In this document: one piece after another, positions 1-4,398 of the stretch
Layout of the letters: the number at the start of each line of letters is the position of its first letter
Numbering within the stretch: position 1 is the stretch's first letter
Source: Methanomicrobiales archaeon
GTDB taxonomy: Archaea > Halobacteriota > Methanomicrobia > Methanomicrobiales > JACTUA01
NCBI GenBank assembly: GCA_028678635.1
Contig: JAJRDC010000275.1
Span: 1-5,049, forward strand
Direction: 5' to 3'
Length of the DNA stretch: 5,049 bases
The notes under the pieces: model-generated
The model's database searches: none
What the model was told of the DNA's origin: nothing
Seen by the model: the letters and a program-made list of their open reading frames with translations, nothing else
Translations under genes and position numbers: made by a program

Positions 1-53
1 TTGCCGAGTTCGCCGCTCTCCGCCGGAAGGACAATGCCTTCTGGGGGAAGTGA
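1..53 (+). CDS. 3' end of an unidentified protein-coding gene (partial)
   Basis: An open frame enters from the left edge and ends at TGA 51-53. The visible C-terminus reads AEFAALRRKDNAFWGK (16 residues). The basic and aromatic composition and G/C-rich third positions fit a real gene end, and the palindromic repeat and rps6e promoter that follow are what one expects after a stop codon. The fragment is too short to assign to a family. It could still be a chance open frame, since 17 codons without a stop is not rare in GC-rich DNA. Confidence 0.45.
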   Translation, partial: AEFAALRRKDNAFWGK

Positions 54-109
54 GAACCTGCCGGAGTCTGGGGACAATCCCTGAGAGCAACGAGAATATA
101 CCGGAAAAG

Positions 110-156
110 GATATCCTCATCGGGAGAGGGATTAAGGGAGGGCAGCGCCCCCTCCT
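110..156. repeat. Intergenic palindromic repeat, copy 1
   Basis: This block starts with GATATCCTC (110-118) and ends with GCAGCGCCCCCTCC (142-155). The same two blocks recur at 1011-1019 and 1044-1057, 32 and 33 bases apart respectively. The right part forms a hairpin, with GGAGGGC (137-143) facing GCCCCCTCC (147-155). In this copy the left arm is two G shorter than in copy 2, so the palindrome is imperfect. It lies in the gap between the partial first gene and rps6e. It could be a family of dispersed intergenic palindromes, a transcript-end hairpin or a protein-binding site; the sequence alone does not decide. Confidence 0.6.
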
Positions 157-166
157 GTACCAATTC

Positions 167-220
167 CCGCCTGGGTCCGGGAAGGATCATCCACCCTCCT
201 CCCGCCTTCCCGGCAGGTGG
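167..220. repeat. Long imperfect inverted repeat upstream of the rps6e TATA box
   Basis: CCGGGAAGG (177-185) is perfectly complementary to CCTTCCCGG (205-213). The pairing continues outward after a three-base bulge (GGT, 174-176): CCTG (170-173) with CAGG (214-217), then three more pairs including one G-T wobble (167-169 with 218-220). This gives about 16 pairs around a 19-base spacer. It stops two bases before the rps6e TATA-like element. If rps6e transcription starts near position 255, the hairpin is not in the rps6e mRNA; it may end the upstream transcript or bind a regulator. Confidence 0.5.
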
Positions 221-222
221 TA

Positions 223-232
223 GTATTTAATA
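223..232 (+). promoter_or_regulatory. TATA-like promoter element of rps6e
   Basis: GTATTTAATA is the only strongly AT-rich element in this gap. Archaeal TATA boxes are centred about 26-27 bases upstream of the start site, so transcription would begin near 254-256. That leaves a leader of about 24 bases carrying AAGGTG (264-269), nine bases before ATG 279. The predicted start site also argues against translation starting at the in-frame TTG at 252. Confidence 0.6.
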
Positions 233-278
233 GATCCCCTGCTCAAGTGTATTGTCACATTCGAAGGTGCGAGATCCT

Positions 279-917
279 ATGGTGGAGTTCAAGGTGGTTC
301 TCTCGGATACAAAGACCGGCAAGGCCTACAACCTGGCGGTGACGGGCGGCGCGGCCGGTGCCTTTGTGGGGAAGAAGATCGGCGAGGAGGTGGACGGGAG
401 TCCCGTCGGCCTGGCCGGGTACCGGATGCGAATCACGGGGGGGACTGACCGTGTCGGGACGCCGGCACGGAAGGACATCCCGGGCATGGCCCGCAGGAAG
501 GTGCTCCTCTCCGGCGGGAGGGGGTATCACCCCGTGCACGAGGGGGAGCGCCGGAGGAAGTCGATCCGGGGGAACGAGATCACCGGTGACTTTGTCCAGA
601 TCAATGCCGTTGTGAGCGCCTGGGGAGAAAAACCCCTTGCCGAGCAGCTGGGCAAGCCTGCCGGCGAGAAGGAGAAGGAAGCGGCCGGGAAGCCGGCGGC
701 CCCCGAGAAGAAGCCCGAAGCAAAGCACGAGAAGGAACCGGAAGAGAAGCATGAGAAGAAGCCGGAGGCCGCGACTCCCGCACCTGCACCCGAGAAGAAG
801 GCCGAGGGCCACCCTGCACCGGAGAAGAAGGCGGACGCCGGAGCCGAGAAGAAACAGGAGGCCGGGCCCCACCCGGCACCCGAGAAGAAGGCCGAGCAGG
901 CCCCGGCAAAGGAATAA
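279..917 (+). CDS. rps6e: 30S ribosomal protein S6e with a long charged C-terminal tail
   Basis: This is a small-subunit ribosomal protein of the archaeal/eukaryotic S6e family (212 residues). The core spans residues 1-125: MVEFKVVLSDTKTGK at the start, the family signature around ITGGTDRVGTPAR (52-64), then VLLSGGRGYHPV (75-86), GERRRKSIRGN (89-99) and DFVQINAVV (104-112). ATG 279 was chosen over the in-frame TTG 252 because the core begins there and AAGGTG precedes it at a sensible distance. Archaeal S6e is usually about 120-135 residues. Here roughly 85 extra residues rich in Lys, Glu, Ala and Pro follow, including three PAPEKKA(E/D) or HPAPEKKA units. The tail lies in the same uninterrupted frame and is probably disordered. 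The gene has its own promoter and a poly-T terminator, and converges on the minus-strand block. Confidence 0.95.
   Translation: MVEFKVVLSDTKTGKAYNLAVTGGAAGAFVGKKIGEEVDGSPVGLAGYRMRITGGTDRVGTPARKDIPGMARRKVLLSGGRGYHPVHEGERRRKSIRGNEITGDFVQINAVVSAWGEKPLAEQLGKPAGEKEKEAAGKPAAPEKKPEAKHEKEPEEKHEKKPEAATPAPAPEKKAEGHPAPEKKADAGAEKKQEAGPHPAPEKKAEQAPAKE
786..895 (+). repeat. Degenerate in-frame repeats encoding the S6e tail
   Basis: The 20-base unit beginning GCACCCGAGAAGAAGG occurs identically at 786-805 and 876-895, with a two-mismatch copy at 816-835. A degenerate unit encoding AEKKQE lies between copies 2 and 3. Spacings keep the reading frame, giving PAPEKKAEG, HPAPEKKADAG and HPAPEKKAEQ. The pattern suggests growth by slippage or unequal recombination. 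Confidence 0.75.
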
Positions 918-918
918 C

Positions 919-935
919 TTTTTTTCTTTTTCTTT
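919..935 (+). terminator. Poly-T transcription terminator of rps6e
   Basis: Directly after the TAA stop come runs of seven, five and three T separated by single C residues. Archaeal RNA polymerase terminates at such T-tracts without needing a hairpin. It is the strongest T-tract in the window and fits the end of a highly expressed ribosomal protein gene. Confidence 0.75.
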
Positions 936-1010
936 GAGAGAATCGGCCGCCGATCATCGGCGGATGGCATATCGTCCCGTGCACCGAGCCCGGTTTTCCA
1001 GCGTGGAGAA

Positions 1011-1058
1011 GATATCCTCTCCGCAGGAGGGTGGCGGGAGGGGGCAGCGCCCCCTCCC
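1011..1058. repeat. Intergenic palindromic repeat, copy 2
   Basis: This is the second copy of the element seen at 110-156. GATATCCTC (1011-1019) is followed 33 bases later by GCAGCGCCCCCTCC. The hairpin is perfect here: GGGAGGGGGC (1036-1045), loop AGC, GCCCCCTCCC (1049-1058). An outer imperfect pairing of GGGTGG (1029-1034) with CCACCC (1063-1068) may lengthen it. It sits in the 236-base gap (918-1153) between the convergent rps6e and the DUF2240-like gene. Apart from the terminator and this repeat I see nothing else in that gap. Confidence 0.65.
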
Positions 1059-1153
1059 ATCCCCACCCCGCGTGAGGATAGGGCAGTTCGTCCCATGGCA
1101 TCGGATTCATCCAGTTCCTGAAAACAGATGCTACATACTGTCGATCGGAATTG

Positions 1154-1651
1154 TCACTGGGGTTTCTTCGCCGTGTCCGCCTGTCCCTGCCCCTTCATCA
1201 TCTCGGCGGTGAGCCTCTCCACCAGGTCCTCGAACGGTACTCCCTGGCGCTTGGCCACCAGGACCACCGCCGCCTCCAGCCGGATCTTCCCGTCGAACTC
1301 CTGCTCCGTCACCCGGTTCACCTCCGCCGTCACCTGGGCGGGGGTGATCCCGCCTTGGGTCGCGATCCGCTGGATCAGCTCCTGGGAGGCCTGTACCGTC
1401 TCCAGGATGCGGGACGAGGGCCGGAACCCCACGGGTACCGTGACCGCCGAGAGGTCCAGGAGCGGCCGCACCCAGCCGTCAGGGGACACCTCCAGGAGGC
1501 CCTCCTCCGCCGCCCGCTCCAGGACCCGGTGGGCCTCCTCCCGGCTCATCCACTTCCGGTCGATGGCCAGGTAGAAGACGAACTCGCTCTTCTTCAACCG
1601 GTCCTTCCGCGTGTGCTTGAAGGGCGCTGCCACCGTGACGGGCAGGGTCAC
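1154..1651 (-). CDS. DUF2240-like conserved archaeal protein
   Basis: A 165-residue protein resembling, from memory, the archaeal family DUF2240, whose function is unknown to me. The N-terminus has the pattern I associate with that family: VAAPFKHTRKDRLKKSEFVF (residues 7-26), then a helix-rich stretch with DRKWMSREEAHRVLE (31-45), GLLEV (51-55) and DLSAVTVPVGFRP (66-78). The rest is mostly predicted helix with a hydrophilic end. No membrane segment, signal peptide or catalytic motif is apparent. I place the start at GTG 1651, which overlaps the upstream gene's TGA as GTGA and is preceded by GGGTG; this starts the protein close to the conserved block. A longer open frame reaches 1729 but its extra residues come from the overlapping gene and look like shadow sequence. 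The overlap implies co-transcription and coupled translation. Confidence 0.8.
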   Translation of the reverse strand: MTLPVTVAAPFKHTRKDRLKKSEFVFYLAIDRKWMSREEAHRVLERAAEEGLLEVSPDGWVRPLLDLSAVTVPVGFRPSSRILETVQASQELIQRIATQGGITPAQVTAEVNRVTEQEFDGKIRLEAAVVLVAKRQGVPFEDLVERLTAEMMKGQGQADTAKKPQ

Positions 1652-2070
1652 GGGCAGGCACCCTTCAGGAGATCCCGCACGGTGGTGGCGTCCATGGTCC
1701 CCATGTCCCCTTCCCGCACCACGATGCACTCGCAGTGCCCGCCCCGGTCCTCCACCCGCAGCAGGAAGATATCCTCCGAGAGGGGGAACCGGCCCTGGCC
1801 GGAGAGGATCGTGTCGTGGAGGATCAGCCGCAGATCGGCCGTCTCCGTGACCGTGTCCTCGAAGGGAGGGAGGGCATCCAGCATCTCGAAGTTCATCCGG
1901 TTCGTGGCCAGCTGCACGAGTATCTGGCGCTTGACCAGCTCGTTCCCCCGTCGGTACGTGCTGTGGGAGTCATGGAGTGTGTGCAGGCACCGGAGCACCT
2001 CCCCGAAGGGGCGGGGGAGGTCAAAGTCCAGGTCATAGGTGGTGGGAAACCGGTAATAGATTCTCCGCAT
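1648..2070 (-). CDS. Unrecognised 140-residue protein
   Basis: I do not recognise this protein. It starts at an ATG encoding MRRIYYRFPTTYDLDFDLPR. Visible features are a His/Cys-bearing stretch CLHTLHDSHSTYRRGNELV (residues 28-46), an alternating hydrophobic segment ILVQLATNRMNFEMLDALPP (50-69), and GHCECIVVREGDMGTMD (111-127) near the end. No signal peptide or transmembrane helix is evident; it looks like a soluble, mixed alpha/beta cytoplasmic protein. It is real rather than a shadow: it overlaps the following DUF2240-like gene as GTGA and fills the space after rps8e with no competing frame. No strong ribosome-binding site precedes the ATG. The 44-base gap after rps8e contains a T-tract, so it is unclear whether it shares the rps8e transcript. 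Function unknown; a link to the DUF2240 partner is inferred from the overlap only. Confidence 0.75.
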   Translation of the reverse strand: MRRIYYRFPTTYDLDFDLPRPFGEVLRCLHTLHDSHSTYRRGNELVKRQILVQLATNRMNFEMLDALPPFEDTVTETADLRLILHDTILSGQGRFPLSEDIFLLRVEDRGGHCECIVVREGDMGTMDATTVRDLLKGACP

Positions 2071-2096
2071 CAGTATCCGATGGGAGAGCGGAGGGT

Positions 2097-2102
2097 AAAA
2101 AA
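2097..2102 (-). terminator. Short poly-T tract after rps8e
   Basis: On the minus strand a run of six T lies 12 bases past the rps8e stop. It could terminate part of the rps8e transcription and reduce expression of the two downstream genes. It is short and has no hairpin, so it may also be read through. Confidence 0.35.
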
Positions 2103-2114
2103 GGATGGGGTTCC

Positions 2115-2492
2115 CTATTCGACGAGGATGGCGTTCACCACGCCGTCCTGCGAGGGCCGGGAGACGATCCTTGCCTTCCCGGCCTCGGTCCGTATGATGG
2201 CGCCCCGGGTCAGGATGTTCCGGCGGATGTAGTTGGGGTCGGCGCGGTTCTCCACCACCGTCTCGATCTTTACCCGGCGGCTGGTGCCGTCCTTCGGGTT
2301 GGCAACGTTCGCGAACCGGACCCGGAGTGCCCGGATCTTGACGTTGCCCCCGCGGGTACGGATCCGGCGGATCCGGTCGTCGCCGATGGTGGTGTCGGTG
2401 GGCGCCCGCCCAATCTCAAAGCGCTTCTTCCGGCGCAGCAGGCGGTTCCTGCCGCCTGTCTGCCGCCGGATGGATCGTCCCTGCCAGAGTAT
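2115..2492 (-). CDS. rps8e: 30S ribosomal protein S8e, apparent ATA start
   Basis: A small-subunit ribosomal protein of the archaeal/eukaryotic S8e family, 125 residues, the usual archaeal length. Reading the minus strand gives LWQGRSIRRQTGGRNRLLRR at residues 2-21, the S8e hallmark, followed by RKKRFEIGRAPTDT, RIRRIRTRGGNVKIRALRVR, FANVANPKDGTSRRVKIETV, NPNYIRR-like DPNYIRRNILTRGAI and a terminal DGVVNAILVE. No ATG, GTG or TTG occurs in frame between the upstream stop (TAA, about 2532) and the conserved Trp codon, and the protein contains no internal Met. The codon where Met is expected is ATA (2492-2490), preceded on the minus strand by GGGGTGATTCT, a good match to the 16S anti-Shine-Dalgarno sequence at normal spacing. 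A GTG at 2500 lies in another frame. Either translation starts at ATA or the base is a sequencing error or mutation of ATG. Identity is secure; the start is less so. Confidence 0.9.
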   Translation of the reverse strand: MLWQGRSIRRQTGGRNRLLRRKKRFEIGRAPTDTTIGDDRIRRIRTRGGNVKIRALRVRFANVANPKDGTSRRVKIETVVENRADPNYIRRNILTRGAIIRTEAGKARIVSRPSQDGVVNAILVE

Positions 2493-2550
2493 AGAATCAC
2501 CCCGCTCCTTACCGAGAATGTATCTGGTTCTTTATCATTCGATGGAATGC

Positions 2551-2558
2551 TATTTAAC
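2551..2558 (-). promoter_or_regulatory. TATA-like promoter element of rps8e
   Basis: The minus strand reads GTTAAATA in the 74-base gap between hypB and rps8e, an archaeal TATA-like motif in otherwise GC-rich DNA. It predicts a start site near 2528 and a leader of about 36 bases ending in the GGGGTGAT ribosome-binding site. rps8e may therefore be expressed independently of hypB. Confidence 0.5.
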
Positions 2559-2566
2559 CTCTCCGC

Positions 2567-3214
2567 TCACCCGAGGAGGGCGTCCAGCAGGGGGGCCACG
2601 CCCTCCCCGGTTTTTAGGTTGGTCCGGAAGACCTTCATCCCGGGGTTGTACCGGTGCATGTCCCGTTCCATCCGGTCCAGGTCGGCCCCGACCAGGGGGG
2701 CGAGATCCACCTTGTTGATGACCCCCAGGTGGGAGCTCCGGAAGATCATGGGGTGCTTGTTCACCACGTCGTCCCCCTCCGTGGAGGAGACGACCACGAT
2801 CCTCTGTTCCGCCCCCAGGGAGAAGTCGGTGGGGCAGACCATGTTCCCGACGTTCTCGATGAAGAGGAGATCGATCTCATCGAGGGGGAGATCGTGGAGG
2901 GCATGCTCCACCAGGTGGGCGTCCAGGTGGCACTCCCTGCCGGTGTTCACGTTCACCACCGGGATCCCCAGGGCCCGGATCCGCTGGAAGTCGTCGTCCC
3001 CGTACACGTCCCCGGCAATGGCGCCGGCCGCGAGCCCCCGGGCCCGGAGCAGCGGCACGATCCGCTCGATGAGCGCGGTCTTCCCAGACCCTATGGCACC
3101 CAGCAGATCGAAAGCCCGCACCCCGTGCCTCCTCATGTGTTCCCGGTTCCCGTCGGCGATCCGGGCATTCGCCGCGGTGATGTCCTTCTCGAGGTGGACG
3201 TCGATGTGGTGCAT
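2567..3214 (-). CDS. hypB: Hydrogenase nickel-incorporation GTPase HypB
   Basis: HypB is the cytoplasmic SIMIBI-class GTPase that, with HypA, delivers nickel to the [NiFe]-hydrogenase large subunit. The 215-residue protein shows the P-loop GAIGSGKT (39-46), AGDVYGDDD (67-75), the CH metal pair in GRECHLDAH (Cys95, His96), the switch region ENVGN (120-124), Cys127 in VCPTDF, and the NKVD guanine-specificity motif (167-170). These metal-binding positions agree with those described for the Methanocaldococcus enzyme. It lacks a His-rich nickel-storage N-terminus. ATG 3214 (MHHIDVHLEKD) is the start because archaeal HypB usually begins this way; an upstream in-frame ATG at 3271 would have to cross the promoter. 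No ribosome-binding site precedes ATG 3214, and a TATA-like element lies 28 bases upstream, so the mRNA is probably leaderless. hypA is not adjacent. The gene diverges from srp19. Confidence 0.95.
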   Translation of the reverse strand: MHHIDVHLEKDITAANARIADGNREHMRRHGVRAFDLLGAIGSGKTALIERIVPLLRARGLAAGAIAGDVYGDDDFQRIRALGIPVVNVNTGRECHLDAHLVEHALHDLPLDEIDLLFIENVGNMVCPTDFSLGAEQRIVVVSSTEGDDVVNKHPMIFRSSHLGVINKVDLAPLVGADLDRMERDMHRYNPGMKVFRTNLKTGEGVAPLLDALLG

Positions 3215-3239
3215 GCATACCAGATGGATCGCGAATCGG

Positions 3240-3245
3240 TTTATA
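3240..3245. promoter_or_regulatory. Single central TATA-like element between hypB and srp19
   Basis: TTTATA (TATAAA on the other strand) is the only AT-rich stretch in the 55-base gap between the divergent starts. Its centre is about 27.5 bases from the srp19 ATG (3270) and 28.5 bases from the hypB ATG (3214), the distance from an archaeal TATA box to the transcription start. Both transcripts would then begin at or within a base or two of their start codons. One element may serve both directions. This is inferred from spacing; the start sites are not observed. Confidence 0.55.
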
Positions 3246-3269
3246 GGTTCACACCCCAAGGGTACAGGC

Positions 3270-3653
3270 ATGAAGGGTGCCGGGAAGAAGAAGGCGGCCG
3301 GGAAGGCGAAGCCGGCGGTGAAGGAAGAGGCTCCCGTGAAGGAGAAGGCGGTGGGGAAACCGAAGGCCGGGGAGATCCCTGAACGGATCCTGTACCCCTG
3401 CTACTTCGACGCAGGGCTGGAGCGGGGAGAGGGACGGCGGGTTCCCCGTACCATGGCGGTCACAGGGCCCACCATGGATGACCTGGAGCGGGCGGTGAGA
3501 CGGTGCGGGATCCGGCACCGGAGGGAGGCGAAGTCCCACCCGGCCCACTGGTTCAGGCGCGAGGGGAGGATCGTGGCCGAGTGGAAGGGCTCCAAGGAAT
3601 CCCTGTTGAAGAAGGTGGCCGCCAGGCTGGAGGTGAAGGGGGTGAAGGCATGA
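3270..3653 (+). CDS. srp19: Signal recognition particle subunit SRP19, with N-terminal Lys/Ala/Pro extension
   Basis: SRP19 binds the tips of 7S RNA helices 6 and 8 and prepares the RNA to take up SRP54, for co-translational targeting of membrane and secreted proteins. The core lies at residues 38-127: ERILYPCYFDAGLERGEGRR (38-57), VPRTMAV, a helix TMDDLERAVRRCGI (68-81), SHPAHWFRREGRIVAEWKGS (89-108) and KESLLKKVAARL at the end, all typical of the archaeal family. Archaeal SRP19 is usually about 90-105 residues; this one has 127 because of a 37-residue N-terminal extension such as KKKAAGKAKPAVKEEAPVKE. ATG 3270 is favoured by its distance from the TATA-like element and would give a leaderless mRNA. 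GTG 3351, preceded by AAGGAG, would give a standard-length protein and cannot be excluded. The stop overlaps the next gene's ATG as ATGA. Confidence 0.92.
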   Translation: MKGAGKKKAAGKAKPAVKEEAPVKEKAVGKPKAGEIPERILYPCYFDAGLERGEGRRVPRTMAVTGPTMDDLERAVRRCGIRHRREAKSHPAHWFRREGRIVAEWKGSKESLLKKVAARLEVKGVKA

Positions 3654-4309
3654 CCGGCATGTACGACCTCCACACCCACACCCTGCTCTCAGACGGCGAG
3701 ATGCTCCCCATCGAGCTGGTCCGGAGGGCGTCGGTCCTGGGGTACACCACCCTCGCCATCGCCGACCACGTGGACCACAGCAACCTCTCGGAGGTGATCG
3801 CGGCCCAGCAGGAGGTGAAGGAGATGGCAGGCGAGTACGGCCTCGCCTTCCTCTGCGGGGTGGAGATCACCCACGTCCCCCCCGCCTGTATCCCCGCCGT
3901 GGCCCGGAGGGCAAGGGAGGAGGGGGCCGAAGTAGTGGTGGTCCACGGGGAGACGCTGGTGGAGCCCGTGGCCCCGGGGACGAACCACGCGGCCTGCACC
4001 TGCGACGACGTGGACGTGCTGGCCCACCCCGGCTTGATCTCGGCCAGGGATGCCCGCGAGGCGGCCCGCCGTTCCATTGCCCTGGAGATCACCTCCCGGG
4101 CCGGTCACAACCGGGCCAATGGCCACGTAGCCATGGTGGCCCGGGAGGCTGATTGCATCCTGGTGGTGAACTCGGACGCCCACGGCCCCCAGGATCTCCT
4201 TCCAGCGGGCGCGCGGCGCCTGGTGGCGCGTGGAGCGGGGCTCTCTTCCTCCGAGGCCCGTGATTCGCTGGGTTTAAATATTCCCTCGTGGCTGAAGAAA
4301 AGAAACTGA
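3650..4309 (+). CDS. PHP-domain metal-dependent hydrolase (histidinol-phosphatase-like)
   Basis: A 219-residue protein of the PHP superfamily, which cleaves phosphoester bonds with a cluster of two or three metal ions bound mainly by His and Asp. The motifs appear in order: DLHTHTLLSDGE (His8, His10, Asp15), IADHVDHSNL (His40, His43), CGVEITHV (Glu72), VVHGE (His99), LAHPG (His126) and NSDAHG (Asp176, His178). The full ligand set is present, so the enzyme should be active; its substrate cannot be read from the sequence. Calling it a histidinol phosphatase would be over-specific, since no his genes are nearby. It has no signal peptide and is probably cytoplasmic. ATG 3650 overlaps the srp19 stop and follows GGGGGTGAA at good spacing, so translation is probably coupled to srp19. 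ATG 3659 is an alternative start three codons downstream. Confidence 0.88.
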   Translation: MTGMYDLHTHTLLSDGEMLPIELVRRASVLGYTTLAIADHVDHSNLSEVIAAQQEVKEMAGEYGLAFLCGVEITHVPPACIPAVARRAREEGAEVVVVHGETLVEPVAPGTNHAACTCDDVDVLAHPGLISARDAREAARRSIALEITSRAGHNRANGHVAMVAREADCILVVNSDAHGPQDLLPAGARRLVARGAGLSSSEARDSLGLNIPSWLKKRN

Positions 4310-4350
4310 TATTTAAACATTGACACAACCCTTAAATACTTTTTCATCCA

Positions 4351-4364
4351 AAATATATATATTA
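4351..4364 (+). promoter_or_regulatory. TATA-box promoter of the gar1-tfb operon
   Basis: AAATATATATATTA is a strong archaeal TATA-type element. With the usual spacing, transcription would start near 4383, giving a leader of about 16 bases with GAGGT (4386-4390) eight bases before the gar1 GTG. A second TATA-like motif, CTTAAATAC (4331-4339), lies 20 bases upstream and could be an alternative promoter or a factor-binding site. Confidence 0.65.
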
Positions 4365-4398
4365 CCTTATCAGAAGGACAGTTCCGAGGTATTGATAC

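Noticed and set aside
252..278. Nine-codon longer S6e start at TTG 252
   Set aside because: The extra residues have no match to the S6e N-terminus, the predicted transcription start lies after 252, and ATG 279 has a suitable ribosome-binding site.
1652..1729. Longer N-terminus for the DUF2240-like protein (GTG 1729)
   Set aside because: The added residues (HRGAGRGHGDHGRHHRAG) are the out-of-frame reading of the overlapping gene and lie ahead of the conserved N-terminal block. GTG 1651 has the overlap and a ribosome-binding site.
1768..1776. Third GATATCCTC, followed by GAGAGGGGG
   Set aside because: It lies inside the coding sequence of the 140-residue protein and has no GCAGCGCCCCCTCC hairpin at the expected distance, so it is probably chance.
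2270..2500. Minus-strand GTG-initiated 76-residue frame
   Set aside because: It overlaps rps8e in another frame and is G/R/A/T-rich shadow sequence. It is notable only because its GTG lies close to the rps8e start but out of frame.
3215..3271. Longer HypB start at ATG 3271
   Set aside because: It would make the divergent promoter part of the coding sequence and add residues ahead of MHHIDV, the usual type of HypB N-terminus.
2654..3382. A 242-residue + strand frame rich in His, Val, Gly and Asp
   Set aside because: It is antisense to hypB and then an alternative frame of srp19; no family features.
1977..3653. A 558-residue + strand open frame across the rps8e and hypB region
   Set aside because: Up to 3269 it is the antisense of the clearly recognisable S8e and HypB genes, and its residues are low-complexity shadow sequence. 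Only the part from 3270 (SRP19) is real. Long stop-free antisense frames are expected in GC-rich DNA.
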